Positions 7,193 to 15,966 are shown, numbered from the stretch's first letter. The stretch: DNA of 23,044 nucleotides from Brumimicrobium sp964346075 (GCA_964346075.1 CAYFTH010000040.1:1-23044), one strand, 5' to 3'. Made by a program: numbers and translations. Notes: a model not told the origin generated them from the letters alone.

Positions 7193-9314
7193 CATCTGTA
7201 GATTCTTCTGACTGTTTTTTGGAAGTTGCCGACTGATTGTCTTGATCGGAAGTCTGGTCATCTTTTTCCTCCGTGGATGATTCATCATTTACTTCCTCTG
7301 CCGTATCTTCCGCTACTTTTCCAGCTTGCTTAATCTTTTCTGCAGGAGTTAATTGATCCCAGGGTCTTTCGCCAAATATAGCGATCAAATCCTCCTTAAA
7401 GATTACCTCTTTCTCGAGCAGTTTACCAGCTAAAGCTTCCAATTTATCTTTATTATCCTCCAATATTTGAATCGCACGCTGATATTGTTCTTCAATCAAC
7501 TTACTCACCTCTTTGTCGATCACGCGATTGGTGTCTTCGGAATACGGTTTGGTAAACTGACTTTGACCCTGTGAGTCATAATAAGATATATTCCCCACTT
7601 CTTTATTGAGCCCATAAATTGAAACCATTGCGTACGCCTGTTTCGTAACTTTTTCAAGGTCACTCAGCGCACCTGTAGAAATCTTTCCAAAGATAACCTC
7701 TTCGGCAGCTCTACCGCCAAGTGCAGCACACATTTCGTCGAGTAATTGCTCCGTAGTTGTAATGCTGCGCTCTTCAGGCAAATACCAGGCTGCTCCGAGA
7801 GAACGACCACGCGGTACAATGGTTACTTTCACTAATGGATGAGCATATCGTGCTAACCATGATATCGTTGCATGTCCTGCCTCGTGAAAAGCAATTGAAC
7901 GTTTTTCGTCTTTGGTGATTATTTTATTCTTCTTCTCTAACCCACCAATGATTCGATCCACCGCATCTAAAAAGTCTTGTTTCTCAACTGAATCTTTGTT
8001 TTTTCTGGCTGCAATCAGAGCGGCCTCATTACACAAGTTAGCGATATCTGCACCGGAGAAACCAGGAGTTTGTTTGGCCAGAAAGTCGACATCTATTTCT
8101 TTCCCAAGTTTTAATGGTTTAAGGTGCACTTTAAATATTTCTTTGCGCTCCACCAAATCTGGCATGTCCACGTAGATCTGACGATCAAATCGACCAGCAC
8201 GCATTAGCGCTTTATCTAAAACATCAGCACGATTGGTTGCTGCCAAAATGATGACACCAGAGTTGGTCCCAAAGCCATCCATTTCTGTAAGCAATTGATT
8301 CAATGTGTTTTCTCGCTCATCATTAGAACCCATATTGTTGTTCTTACCTCTCGCTCTACCGATGGCATCAATTTCATCAATGAATATAATCGAAGGAGCC
8401 TTTTCTTTGGCTTGTTTAAAAAGATCTCGAACACGAGAAGCTCCCACCCCAACAAACATTTCTACAAAATCAGATCCCGATAGCGAGAAAAACGGAACAT
8501 CGGCCTCACCAGCTACCGCTTTAGCAAGCAAAGTTTTACCTGTTCCAGGAGGTCCTACAAGGATCGCTCCTTTCGGAATCTTTGCTCCAAGTTCAGTGTA
8601 CTTTTTGGGTTGTTTCAGGAACGAAACTATTTCTTCAACCTCTTCTTTCGCTCCTTCCAACCCGGCAACATCTTTGAAGGATACATCCGTTTGCTTACCT
8701 TTTTCAAATACTTTTGCTTTGGATTTACCTATATTGAAAAGCTGACCACCTGGGCCGCCTCCGCCGCCGCCACCAGACATGCGTCGCATGATGAACATCC
8801 AAATGGCTACAATAATGATAATTGGTAATAAAAAGCTGAAGATCTGACCGAAGTAATTATGTTCTTCATCTACACGATAAGCGATTTTATCAAATCCTGC
8901 TTCTTCTCTCTGTTCATTAATCTGTTTGAACTCCGTAATAAAGGATTCAGTCGAAGCTATGTCAAAACTAAACTTTGGAGAGGCCGTTCCCATAGCGTTT
9001 CCACTATTATTGATGGCACGTTTCATGACATCAAAATCAGCACCTGAGAAATCACCCTGCTGAATAGCGTTCACACCAGATTCTGTCACTTTAAAATCGA
9101 CACGACCTACATTGCGCCACAAGACGATATCTTCAACAAAACCTTCTTCCATTAATTGGATAAAAACGTCTTTCGATCGAATTTCTTTCGTAGAGGAAGA
9201 GCTCATAAAAAGCTGAACCCCAATAATCGCAATCCCTATTGCTGCGTAAATCCAATAAATAGAATACGGATTGCGTTTTTTATTGTTTTTATTGTTTTTG
9301 TTATCTTTTGCCAT
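7134..9314 (-). CDS. ftsH: ATP-dependent zinc metalloprotease FtsH
   Basis: This 726-residue inner-membrane AAA+ protease degrades misfolded membrane proteins and regulators. TM1 is at about 18-38 and TM2 at about 156-177, flanking a periplasmic domain. A poly-Gly linker (181-187) leads into the ATPase. Motifs are Walker A GPPGTGKT 254-261, pore MFVGVGASR 286-294, Walker B FIDEID 311-316, and the SRH ending in MRAGRFDR 371-378. The zinc site HEAGH is at 477-481, with a third ligand Asp near 552 (ALSDLEKVT). The tail from about 655 is a Glu/Asp/Ser-rich disordered extension, longer than in E. coli. Its coding end overlaps the next gene. It lies 5 bp after rsfS, in the same operon. Confidence 0.97.
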   Translation of the reverse strand: MAKDNKNNKNNKKRNPYSIYWIYAAIGIAIIGVQLFMSSSSTKEIRSKDVFIQLMEEGFVEDIVLWRNVGRVDFKVTESGVNAIQQGDFSGADFDVMKRAINNSGNAMGTASPKFSFDIASTESFITEFKQINEQREEAGFDKIAYRVDEEHNYFGQIFSFLLPIIIIVAIWMFIMRRMSGGGGGGGPGGQLFNIGKSKAKVFEKGKQTDVSFKDVAGLEGAKEEVEEIVSFLKQPKKYTELGAKIPKGAILVGPPGTGKTLLAKAVAGEADVPFFSLSGSDFVEMFVGVGASRVRDLFKQAKEKAPSIIFIDEIDAIGRARGKNNNMGSNDERENTLNQLLTEMDGFGTNSGVIILAATNRADVLDKALMRAGRFDRQIYVDMPDLVERKEIFKVHLKPLKLGKEIDVDFLAKQTPGFSGADIANLCNEAALIAARKNKDSVEKQDFLDAVDRIIGGLEKKNKIITKDEKRSIAFHEAGHATISWLARYAHPLVKVTIVPRGRSLGAAWYLPEERSITTTEQLLDEMCAALGGRAAEEVIFGKISTGALSDLEKVTKQAYAMVSIYGLNKEVGNISYYDSQGQSQFTKPYSEDTNRVIDKEVSKLIEEQYQRAIQILEDNKDKLEALAGKLLEKEVIFKEDLIAIFGERPWDQLTPAEKIKQAGKVAEDTAEEVNDESSTEEKDDQTSDQDNQSATSKKQSEESTDDEDLGEDQEMDGEDRSSKD

Positions 9315-9319
9315 GTTGA

Positions 9320-9697
9320 CTATTCGTTATCTTGCACAGTTATTTTCTTACCATCAGCCCATAAATCCTCAAGTTCATAATACGATCTCAAATCGCGATG
9401 AAAAATATGGGCGACTACATTCACATAATCCAACAAGATCCATTGTGCATTGTTCTTGCCTTCCTTATGCCAAGGTTTTTCTTTCAATTCTTTTCTTGTC
9501 AATCGAATGACAGCATTGGCGATACCCTCTATCTGCGTAGGTGAGTCTCCACTCGATATCACAAAAAAATCAGTGACTGCATTTTCTACTTCGCGAAGGT
9601 CCATAACGACGATATCTTCAGCTTTGTTGTTTTTCATGCCCTCAACTATGACATCACAAAGCCTCTCTGAATCAATTTCGTTTATAATTTTTGCCAT
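9320..9697 (-). CDS. rsfS: Ribosomal silencing factor RsfS
   Basis: This 125-residue RsfS/Iojap-family protein binds ribosomal protein L14 (uL14) on the 50S subunit and blocks joining with 30S, saving energy in starvation. Family hallmarks are visible: AEDIVVMDLREV near the N-terminus, then TDFFVISSGDSPTQIEGIA, then KPWHKEG...WILLDYVNVVAHIFH and RSYYELEDLW. The length is standard. It is the first gene of the run that continues into ftsH after 5 bp. Its -7 element (TAGATTTG, 9717-9724) overlaps the birA promoter region on the other strand. Confidence 0.95.
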   Translation of the reverse strand: MAKIINEIDSERLCDVIVEGMKNNKAEDIVVMDLREVENAVTDFFVISSGDSPTQIEGIANAVIRLTRKELKEKPWHKEGKNNAQWILLDYVNVVAHIFHRDLRSYYELEDLWADGKKITVQDNE

Positions 9698-9709
9698 TCT
9701 ATTTTTTAG

Positions 9710-9741
9710 TTGTCCACAAATCTAATTAAATTTTAATTTTG
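9710..9741 (+). promoter_or_regulatory. birA promoter
   Basis: TTG at 9710-9712, a 21-nt spacer, then TAATTTTG at 9734-9741 fit the Bacteroidota promoter form exactly. The -7 box ends 28 nt before the birA ATG. Confidence 0.55.
9717..9724 (-). promoter_or_regulatory. Candidate -7 element of rsfS-ftsH
   Basis: On the minus strand this reads TAGATTTG, an exact TAnnTTTG match ending 19 nt before the rsfS ATG. No TTG is found 19-21 nt upstream. It falls inside the birA -33/-7 spacer, so the two divergent promoters would compete for polymerase. Confidence 0.4.
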
Positions 9742-9769
9742 AGCTGTTAAAAACAAACCCAGTCCTCCC

Positions 9770-10504
9770 ATGAAAAATTCTCAGATTGGACATCCGATCA
9801 TTCATCTTGAGAGCGTCGACAGTACGAACAATTATGCTGCCAAGGTGTTCAAATCCGATCAAGTACCTCCTGGCGCTGTAATTCTGTCAGACATCCAAAC
9901 AGATGGCAGGGGACAACGGCATAAAACGTGGCATTCTGACGCTTATTTAAATCTCACTTTCAGCATAACGGGCGCCATCAATTTATGGAAAATTAACAGT
10001 TTGATCGACCTCAATCGCATCGTAGCAATTGCATTACAACGCTTCTTCCTAAAATTTGATCCATCTGCGAGGATCAAATGGCCGAACGACATTATGGTGC
10101 GCGACCAAAAAATCTGTGGTATTCTTCTTGAAAACTTCTTTCGGCAAAGAAAACCTTTATCGGTAATAGGTATCGGCATCAACGTGAACCAGAAAAAATT
10201 TAACGCTCCGAGAGCTACTTCAATTGCGCTTCTCACTGGGAGCGACCACATCAATAAGGAGATTTTACACACATTCCTTCATTCGTTGAATCAGACAATT
10301 AAAACATTTTCAAGTGAAAGCAGCCAGTCTATCCACCTGACTTACGATGAGTTGTTATGGAAGAAAGATGACCTTCACACTTTTACATTGAACGAAAGAG
10401 TAAAAGAGACAGGACGTATTCAAAGTACAACAAGCGACGGAAATCTCGTCGTTTTTATGGAGGGCGAGCATATTACGTTTCGCAACAGTGAAATCAGTTA
10501 TTGA
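9770..10504 (+). CDS. birA: Biotin-[acetyl-CoA-carboxylase] ligase
   Basis: This 244-residue cytoplasmic biotin protein ligase activates biotin to biotinyl-AMP and attaches it to the carboxyl-carrier protein of acetyl-CoA carboxylase and other biotin enzymes. The biotin/ATP loop GRGQRHKTW lies at 46-54, where the usual GRGR...W motif has Gln for the second Arg. KWPND is at 103-107, QKICGILLE at 113-121 carries the conserved Lys 114, and SVIGIGINVN is at 131-140. The N-terminal helix-turn-helix of E. coli BirA is absent, so this is a monofunctional (group I) ligase and not a repressor. It has its own promoter and is divergent from rsfS. Confidence 0.93.
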   Translation: MKNSQIGHPIIHLESVDSTNNYAAKVFKSDQVPPGAVILSDIQTDGRGQRHKTWHSDAYLNLTFSITGAINLWKINSLIDLNRIVAIALQRFFLKFDPSARIKWPNDIMVRDQKICGILLENFFRQRKPLSVIGIGINVNQKKFNAPRATSIALLTGSDHINKEILHTFLHSLNQTIKTFSSESSQSIHLTYDELLWKKDDLHTFTLNERVKETGRIQSTTSDGNLVVFMEGEHITFRNSEISY

Positions 10505-10836
10505 CAGCAGCCTTTTCTTTGACCTTACAGCATGACACCAACTGACACATTGCTTCGATAAAGGCGCTATTAAGTCTGAGTATGTGAGTACATCGTTTAC
10601 ATGATGAAATCTTATGGATCTCCTGTCTGGCCCTGATAGCAAACGCCTAACTATGTAGCCAGAGGAAAGGCGAACTCACCCTACGAAATGCAAGCCCTAT
10701 TTCGAGATGACTATGAACTCACGCGTATTATCGCTCAAATAACATTTCAGTTTATGAATTCTTGTAGCATAACCATTTTTAGGAAAGGCAAGAAAATATT
10801 CGCGCCAGCGAGTTTTACAGTTATCACGAATAGCTT
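10505..10836. other. 332-bp stretch with no recognised gene
   Basis: It lies between convergent birA and the small membrane-protein gene. I find no recognisable tRNA, tmRNA, RNase P or SRP RNA core, no IS end, and no clear terminator. By eye its base composition is more GC-rich than the other intergenic gaps here and close to that of coding DNA. On the plus strand one frame is open for 66 codons (10640-10837), with an ATG at 10688 giving a 50-residue peptide (MQALFRDDYELTR...). Just before it, an ATG at 10601 runs 11 codons into a double stop (TGA TAG). Possible readings are a decayed gene, a small unannotated gene, or a structured RNA. Confidence 0.5.
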
Positions 10837-11070
10837 TTAAAGGGAATCGCTTTGAAGGCTATTATTGAGAATTCGAAGACTGTCCCGAGCTGTAATCAAA
10901 TCATAAGAAAGCACGTCGTTATCACCCTCTAACATGTCATTGATCATCTGCTGATCCTGAAGTTCAGCTTCCAGTCGATCTACTTGATTCATTAAGTAAA
11001 CATTCCACAACAAGACCCCAATCACTAACCCTACGAGTAAAACCAGCACACCACGCCCTATCTTATTCAT
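10837..11070 (-). CDS. Small single-pass membrane protein coupled to acs
   Basis: This 77-residue protein has one transmembrane helix at about residues 6-27 (GVLVLLVGLVIGVLLWNVYL), a short linker, then an Asp/Glu/Leu-rich coiled-coil-like helix to the end. The orientation is probably N-in with an external C-terminus. Its ATG shares one base with the acs stop (TAATG), a strong sign of translational coupling. I do not recognise the family. The context suggests expression with acetyl-CoA synthetase, perhaps as a membrane scaffold, but this is only inference. A septum- or FtsB-like small coiled-coil protein is an alternative, though it lacks the FtsB context. Confidence 0.7.
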   Translation of the reverse strand: MNKIGRGVLVLLVGLVIGVLLWNVYLMNQVDRLEAELQDQQMINDMLEGDNDVLSYDLITARDSLRILNNSLQSDSL

Positions 11071-12971
11071 TAGACGCGCTTTTCAATAATTTCTTCAACA
11101 CACTCTGGATTTAATAACGTAGAGGTATCACCCAGTTGATCCAGTTCGCCCGCAGCAATTTTCCGTAAAATCCTACGCATAATCTTCCCGGATCGCGTCT
11201 TCGGAAGACTGGTTGTGAACTGCATTTTGGAGAGCTTAGCAATTGGGCCTACATGATCAGCTATTAAACCGTTGATTTCATTTCGCAAGTGATCCTGTTC
11301 TTCTTTTGAAAGTTCATTTTTCAAAGTAATGTAACCATATAATGCATTTCCTTTTACATCGTGTGGATAACCAACAATAGCAGATTCAGCAACATTTTGA
11401 TGTTCATTAATTACATTTTCGATAGGAGCAGTACCTAAATTATGACCAGACACGATAATCACGTCATCCACCCTGCCTGTAATGCGATAATATCCCGCAG
11501 GATCTCTCAATGCTGCATCTCCAGTAAAATAATAACCAGGATATCGCGCGAAGTAAGTATCAATATAGCGTTGATGATTGTTCCATATCGTACGTGCCAT
11601 ACCTGGCCATGGGAACTTGATACAAAGGTTGCCGCTCACAACGTTATCTTCAATTTCATCACCTTCTTCATCCATTAGTGCTGGCTGAACACCAGGAAGT
11701 GGAAATGAAGCATAAGTTGCTTTTGTCGGAGTTGTAAATGGTATGGGAGCAATCATTATCCCACCCGTTTCTGTTTGCCACCACGTATCTACGATAGGAC
11801 ATCGTTCCTGCCCGACGTGGTGGTGATACCAGTTCCAGGCTTCTTCATTGATCGGTTCGCCCACAGTACCCAATACTTTCAACGAAGACAAATCATGTTT
11901 TTCCACGTGTTCGGCTCCTTGCTTGGCCAAAGAACGGATAGCCGTTGGAGCGGTATAAAATTGATTGATCTTATACTTTTCGACAATTTGCCAAAATCGA
12001 TCAAAATCAGGATAAGAAGGAACACCCTCGAACATCACGGTCGTTGCTCCATTTAGTAATGGACCATAAATAATATATGTATGCCCCGTAATCCAACCAA
12101 TGTCTGCTGTACACCAATAGACATCATTCGCTTCATACTGAAATACATTTTGAAAAGTATAAGCCGCATAAACCATATATCCTGCAGTGGTATGTACCAT
12201 TCCTTTTGGTTTCCCTGTTGAACCCGAAGTATAAAGGATAAAAAGTGGATCTTCACTATCCATCTTCTCAGGAGCAAAAAAACTATTCGCTTTTTCGAGC
12301 TTCTCGCTCAGCCATTCATCTCTGCCATTTTCCATGTGAACATCAGCACCAGTTCGACGAACTACGAGTGTCCGTTCCACCGTGGACGTATCCTCAAGTG
12401 CTTTGTTAACAATCCCCTTAAGATCAATAGTCTTATTACCTCTAAAACCTCCATCCGCTGTCACAACCAATTTACACGATGCGTCGTTAATCCGCGATGC
12501 CAAGGCGGATGCAGAAAAACCAGCAAAAACAACAGAATGTATAGCTCCAATTCTAGCACAAGCTAACACGGTATAAGCCAGCTCCGGAACCATCGGTAAA
12601 TAAACACAAACGCGATCTCCTTTTTCAACTCCTTCCTGGCGAAGCACATTGGCCATTCTATTCACTTGTTCAGCCAATTCGTTGTAGGTGATACGCTGTT
12701 CTTTTTCAGAGGGATCATTGGGTTCAAAAATAATTGCAACCTGGTCTCCCCGCTTATCTAAATGTCGATCGATGCAATTCTCAGTTATATTGAGTTCTCC
12801 TCCCTTAAACCATTTGACATCGGCTTTTTTGAGATCGTAATCCAGAATATTATCCCATTTTGTATTCCACTCAAACGTCTCTGCAATAGCACCCCAAAAT
12901 TTCTCAGGTTGCTGTTCTGCCAGTTCTCGTATTTGAAAGTATTCATGTAGATCCCTTACTTGATGCTTCAT
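11070..12971 (-). CDS. acs: Acetyl-CoA synthetase (AMP-forming)
   Basis: This 633-residue cytoplasmic enzyme makes acetyl-CoA from acetate, ATP and CoA via acetyl-AMP. The P-loop YTSGSTGKPKG is at 247-257, and VDTWWQTETGG (394-404) carries the acetate-pocket Trp. YFTGD is at 481-485, the hinge motif GRVDDV at 499-504, and PKTRSGKIMRR near the C-terminus contains the catalytic Lys 596, the usual site of regulatory lysine acetylation. After the hinge it reads GHNLGTAP where E. coli-type enzymes have GHRLGTAE. I believe this is common in Bacteroidota, but it deserves checking. The length matches Acs. It is divergent from the HD-domain gene across 81 bp and is followed by a coupled small membrane protein. 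Confidence 0.95.
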   Translation of the reverse strand: MKHQVRDLHEYFQIRELAEQQPEKFWGAIAETFEWNTKWDNILDYDLKKADVKWFKGGELNITENCIDRHLDKRGDQVAIIFEPNDPSEKEQRITYNELAEQVNRMANVLRQEGVEKGDRVCVYLPMVPELAYTVLACARIGAIHSVVFAGFSASALASRINDASCKLVVTADGGFRGNKTIDLKGIVNKALEDTSTVERTLVVRRTGADVHMENGRDEWLSEKLEKANSFFAPEKMDSEDPLFILYTSGSTGKPKGMVHTTAGYMVYAAYTFQNVFQYEANDVYWCTADIGWITGHTYIIYGPLLNGATTVMFEGVPSYPDFDRFWQIVEKYKINQFYTAPTAIRSLAKQGAEHVEKHDLSSLKVLGTVGEPINEEAWNWYHHHVGQERCPIVDTWWQTETGGIMIAPIPFTTPTKATYASFPLPGVQPALMDEEGDEIEDNVVSGNLCIKFPWPGMARTIWNNHQRYIDTYFARYPGYYFTGDAALRDPAGYYRITGRVDDVIIVSGHNLGTAPIENVINEHQNVAESAIVGYPHDVKGNALYGYITLKNELSKEEQDHLRNEINGLIADHVGPIAKLSKMQFTTSLPKTRSGKIMRRILRKIAAGELDQLGDTSTLLNPECVEEIIEKRV

Positions 12972-13052
12972 TATTTTGCTGTTTTATTGTCTTAATTACC
13001 TTAAAATAATAATTCCTGTCAATAAATTAAATAATTTAGCAATTATTCGATT

Positions 13053-13694
13053 ATGAAAGCAGATTTTGAAACGTTAAAAACGGTAGTGAAACAAGAATTC
13101 ACGGGTGAAGGCACCGGACACGACTGGTATCATATTCAACGTGTATTGCATTTATCACAAATCATTCATAGCGATACAGGTGGCGACATTACCGTTGTAC
13201 AATACGCTGCATTATTGCATGACATTTCCGACCACAAGTTCAATGGTGGTGATTTTGAAGCGGGTGAAAAGGAAGCGTTAAAAAGAATGGAAGGTCATAC
13301 TATTACTAGCAAGCAAAAAAAGCATATTGGTGAAATCATTCGTCACATTTCGTTTAAAGGTGGTGGAGAAAAAAATCAAATTCATTCTCTGGAAGGGAAA
13401 ATTGTACAGGACGCAGATCGCCTGGATGCTTTGGGAGCAATTGGAATTGCCAGAACATTTGCTTTTGGAGGTCATACCGGTCAACCAATTTACGAACCAA
13501 GTATTCCTCCTGAAATCGATCAAAAAAAATCAGCGTATAGTAATCGACGTTCTCATACAATCAATCATTTTTACGAAAAACTCCTTCTGCTCCAGGATCA
13601 AATGCATACTGACAAAGGAAAGTCTATTGCACGTAAACGCAGTAACTATATGCGTCAATTTTTAGAACAGTTTTATGAAGAATGGAATATCTAA
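13053..13694 (+). CDS. HD-domain phosphohydrolase
   Basis: This 213-residue cytoplasmic metal-dependent phosphohydrolase belongs to the YedJ/YpgQ-like HD group. Likely metal ligands are His 27 (HDWYHIQRV), the His-Asp pair at 56-57 (LLHDISD), and Asp 120 or 122 in VQDADRLDALGAIG. GIARTFAFGG follows, as in that family. Some relatives hydrolyse nucleotides or act in nucleotide clean-up, but the substrate here is unknown. The long HD-GYP or RelA motifs are absent, so c-di-GMP or ppGpp hydrolysis is unlikely. It is a single gene, divergent from acs, and shares a terminator region with the converging hemE transcript. Confidence 0.85.
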   Translation: MKADFETLKTVVKQEFTGEGTGHDWYHIQRVLHLSQIIHSDTGGDITVVQYAALLHDISDHKFNGGDFEAGEKEALKRMEGHTITSKQKKHIGEIIRHISFKGGGEKNQIHSLEGKIVQDADRLDALGAIGIARTFAFGGHTGQPIYEPSIPPEIDQKKSAYSNRRSHTINHFYEKLLLLQDQMHTDKGKSIARKRSNYMRQFLEQFYEEWNI

Positions 13695-13696
13695 CA

Positions 13697-13734
13697 CAAA
13701 AAAACGAGGCATTCACCAATCGGAATACCTCGTT
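13697..13734 (-). terminator. Intrinsic terminator of the hemE-OmpA transcript
   Basis: On the minus strand AACGAGGTATTC pairs with GAATGCCTCGTT over 12 bp (one T-G) around the loop CGATTGGT, followed by seven T. On the plus strand the hairpin also forms with one mismatch, but no T-run follows, so it may only weakly stop the HD-gene transcript. Confidence 0.85.
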
Positions 13735-13757
13735 CAGACCTCATAATTCTTTATCAT

Positions 13758-14921
13758 CTATTCGACAACTTCAAAAGAAACCCTTCTGTTCTTGGCCGCT
13801 TTTACCTTATCGTCATCTTCTTCTTTAATATAAGGAGCTTCATCTCCATCTCTGGCATCTTTTATTGTAAATCGATCAGCAGAAACATCCTTATTGACCA
13901 TCACAGATCTAATGTGTTCAGCGCGTTTCAATGAAACATCTTGTTGCGCTGGATTTGCCGACTCCTTGCTATCCATATGTCCGATTAACTTCACTTTCAA
14001 ATCAGGGTTTTCGTTCATTAATTGAGCAATCTTTTCAAGTGTTTGATCTCCATCCTTTCGGACGTCGTAGCGGCCTCGTGCGTAAAACACGTTAAATTCT
14101 TTTATTTTCTCAGCAACTGTCATCTCTTTGGTAATCTGCGGAGAACGCTGATAAACCGTAGAAGTCTCAAGCTCTGCCTCATCAGCATAATTGCAGTCGC
14201 AACGTTCGTTGGGTCCTAATAACTGTACTGATATATCGTCAATGTAGTAATAAGCGGCAATAATTTGCTTCCCGCGGATACCTCTCGGCTTACGGTTTCG
14301 CTCACTTTTCACATCATTATCTGAAGTAAAATTACCAAGTGTGATATACTTCTCGTTACCTTCTGCAGTGTACTCTCCACAAACAAGGTCCCATCCATAA
14401 TCCCCGTCAAACAATTCTTTTTTAGGATGCTCAACGTGTGTTTCAAGTATAAGTGCAGGCACCTTTTCATCTGTTCCTGGTGCTCGCTTAGAGAAATGTG
14501 CCCCCAATCGATTGGCAGAATATTTTGCCAGCTCCGCTCGAGAAGCATAAAACTGCACTTTGTAGCGCATCCCCTTCTTTAATGAAGATTTTAGCTTAGA
14601 AGTAATATAAGTACGATCCTCTTTTTCACGGTAGGAATAGCTGATAATACCACCGTAATTAATACCCTCACGAGGTTCCTCCATGCCATAAACATTGTCA
14701 GGAGTCATCACGTCAGGCATTTTAGCATCTGCCGAGAAGAGATCAGCTCGATTACCAGTGGCAGAAACCCAACCTTCAGCGCGTTTCATATCACCCAATC
14801 GTCGTATTTTTCTGTTTTTAGCATCTTCAAATCCAGGATTCTCTACAAGATTCTCACCTTCCTGAGCCATCATGGAGAATGATATAGCCACCATCGGTAA
14901 TGCTAGCATCAATCGTTTCAT
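13758..14921 (-). CDS. Exported protein with N-terminal beta domain and C-terminal OmpA domain
   Basis: This has 387 residues from the ATG at 14921. The frame extends to 14942 inside hemE, but the later start gives a clean signal peptide ending in MMAQ. The mature protein begins with ENLVENPGFED, the opening of a jelly-roll-like, carbohydrate-binding-type domain that runs to about residue 235 (AYYYIDDISVQLL). A short Cys-containing linker (CDC) follows. The OmpA-like domain covers about 270-387, with LIGHMDSKE, VSLKRAEHIRSV and AAKNRRVSFEV. The usual GHTD is GHMD here, but the key Asp and Arg remain. It probably anchors an envelope or surface structure to peptidoglycan. It begins 10 bp after hemE, so it is co-transcribed although unrelated in function. 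Confidence 0.85.
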   Translation of the reverse strand: MKRLMLALPMVAISFSMMAQEGENLVENPGFEDAKNRKIRRLGDMKRAEGWVSATGNRADLFSADAKMPDVMTPDNVYGMEEPREGINYGGIISYSYREKEDRTYITSKLKSSLKKGMRYKVQFYASRAELAKYSANRLGAHFSKRAPGTDEKVPALILETHVEHPKKELFDGDYGWDLVCGEYTAEGNEKYITLGNFTSDNDVKSERNRKPRGIRGKQIIAAYYYIDDISVQLLGPNERCDCNYADEAELETSTVYQRSPQITKEMTVAEKIKEFNVFYARGRYDVRKDGDQTLEKIAQLMNENPDLKVKLIGHMDSKESANPAQQDVSLKRAEHIRSVMVNKDVSADRFTIKDARDGDEAPYIKEEDDDKVKAAKNRRVSFEVVE

Positions 14922-14931
14922 ATAATTTTTT

Positions 14932-15966
14932 TTACAGTTCATAACTTTTTACGGTTTTTATAAATGTTCGTACTTTATCAGGGTCAATATCAGGATAAAC
15001 ACCGTGACCCAAATTTACGATATGTCTTTTACTTTTAAAGCTTTTGAGCAATGAATTCGTCATTTTTTCAACATCTTGATGACTGGCATACAGTGCACAA
15101 GGATCGAGATTCCCCTGCAATGTTTTATTCTCACCCATCATTTCACGCACCGCAGAGGGATCCATGTTCCAATCGAGACCAATCGTTTCACAATTCGATG
15201 TAGCCAAGTGAGGAAGGGAAGCATAGGCTCCTTTCGCAAATAGCGTCACAGGCACTTCATCAATAGCGTCGGCAATGCGATTCATATACTTTAAACCAAA
15301 TTCATTGTATTGATCACGGCCTAAAATTCCAGCCCATGAATCAAACACTTGAACGAGGTTTGCTCCAGCTTTAATTTGCATTTTCAAATAACGTATCGTA
15401 AGATCTGTTATTCTACTTAACAAGTCATGTGCCAAAGTTGGATTTGTATATAAAAGTTTTCTTGAATTCGAAAATGTTTTTGAGCCGCCACCTTCGACCA
15501 TATAGCAGAAAATCGTCCATGGAGCGCCAGCAAAACCAATCACAGGTACGCGTCCATTTAATTCTTTTACGGTGAGCTCGATCGCCTCTTTAACATACCC
15601 CAGACGATCTTCAACATCGAAGTTTGTTTCTCCATGTTTCTTAAGGTCATCCTCGTTACGAATGGTTTTCTCGAAATGAGGTCCTTTCTTTTCTATCATT
15701 TGATAAGTGAGCCCCATCGCTTCCGGTATCACCAGGATGTCAGAAAAAATTATAGCAGCATCAACGCCCAGCAAATCGACGGGTTGCACCGTAACTTCAG
15801 CTGCCAACTCAGGAGTTTCAACAAGTTCCTTAAACCCGCTGATTGAATTTCTAATTGCGCGATATTCCGGTAATATCCTACCTGCTTGCCGCATGAGCCA
15901 AACAGGATAACGTTCTATATTTTCGCCTTTTGCTGCTCTTAAAAGTAAATCGTTTTTGAATTGCAT
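14932..15966 (-). CDS. hemE: Uroporphyrinogen decarboxylase
   Basis: This 344-residue cytoplasmic enzyme removes four acetate carboxyls from uroporphyrinogen III to give coproporphyrinogen III in haem synthesis. The N-terminal signature PVWLMRQAGR is at 21-30. IIFSDILVIPEAMG, GFAGAPWTIFCYMVEGG and the late HIVNLGHGVYPD segment are all family motifs. The catalytic Asp of the SDIL segment is present. Length and start are standard. It heads a two-gene transcript with the OmpA-domain gene. The only -7-like element (TATCTTTG, 15972-15979) lies just 5 nt upstream of the ATG. Confidence 0.96.
   Translation of the reverse strand: MQFKNDLLLRAAKGENIERYPVWLMRQAGRILPEYRAIRNSISGFKELVETPELAAEVTVQPVDLLGVDAAIIFSDILVIPEAMGLTYQMIEKKGPHFEKTIRNEDDLKKHGETNFDVEDRLGYVKEAIELTVKELNGRVPVIGFAGAPWTIFCYMVEGGGSKTFSNSRKLLYTNPTLAHDLLSRITDLTIRYLKMQIKAGANLVQVFDSWAGILGRDQYNEFGLKYMNRIADAIDEVPVTLFAKGAYASLPHLATSNCETIGLDWNMDPSAVREMMGENKTLQGNLDPCALYASHQDVEKMTNSLLKSFKSKRHIVNLGHGVYPDIDPDKVRTFIKTVKSYEL

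Noticed and set aside
10355..10642. Minus-strand open frame over the birA end
   Set aside because: Most of it is antisense to birA and the rest has no family features.
10601..10740. RNase P RNA, tmRNA or SRP RNA because of a GAGGAAAG string
   Set aside because: The other conserved blocks of RNase P (the GTCCGGGC continuation and the ACAGAA near the 3' end) are missing, and no tmRNA tag or SRP core is found.
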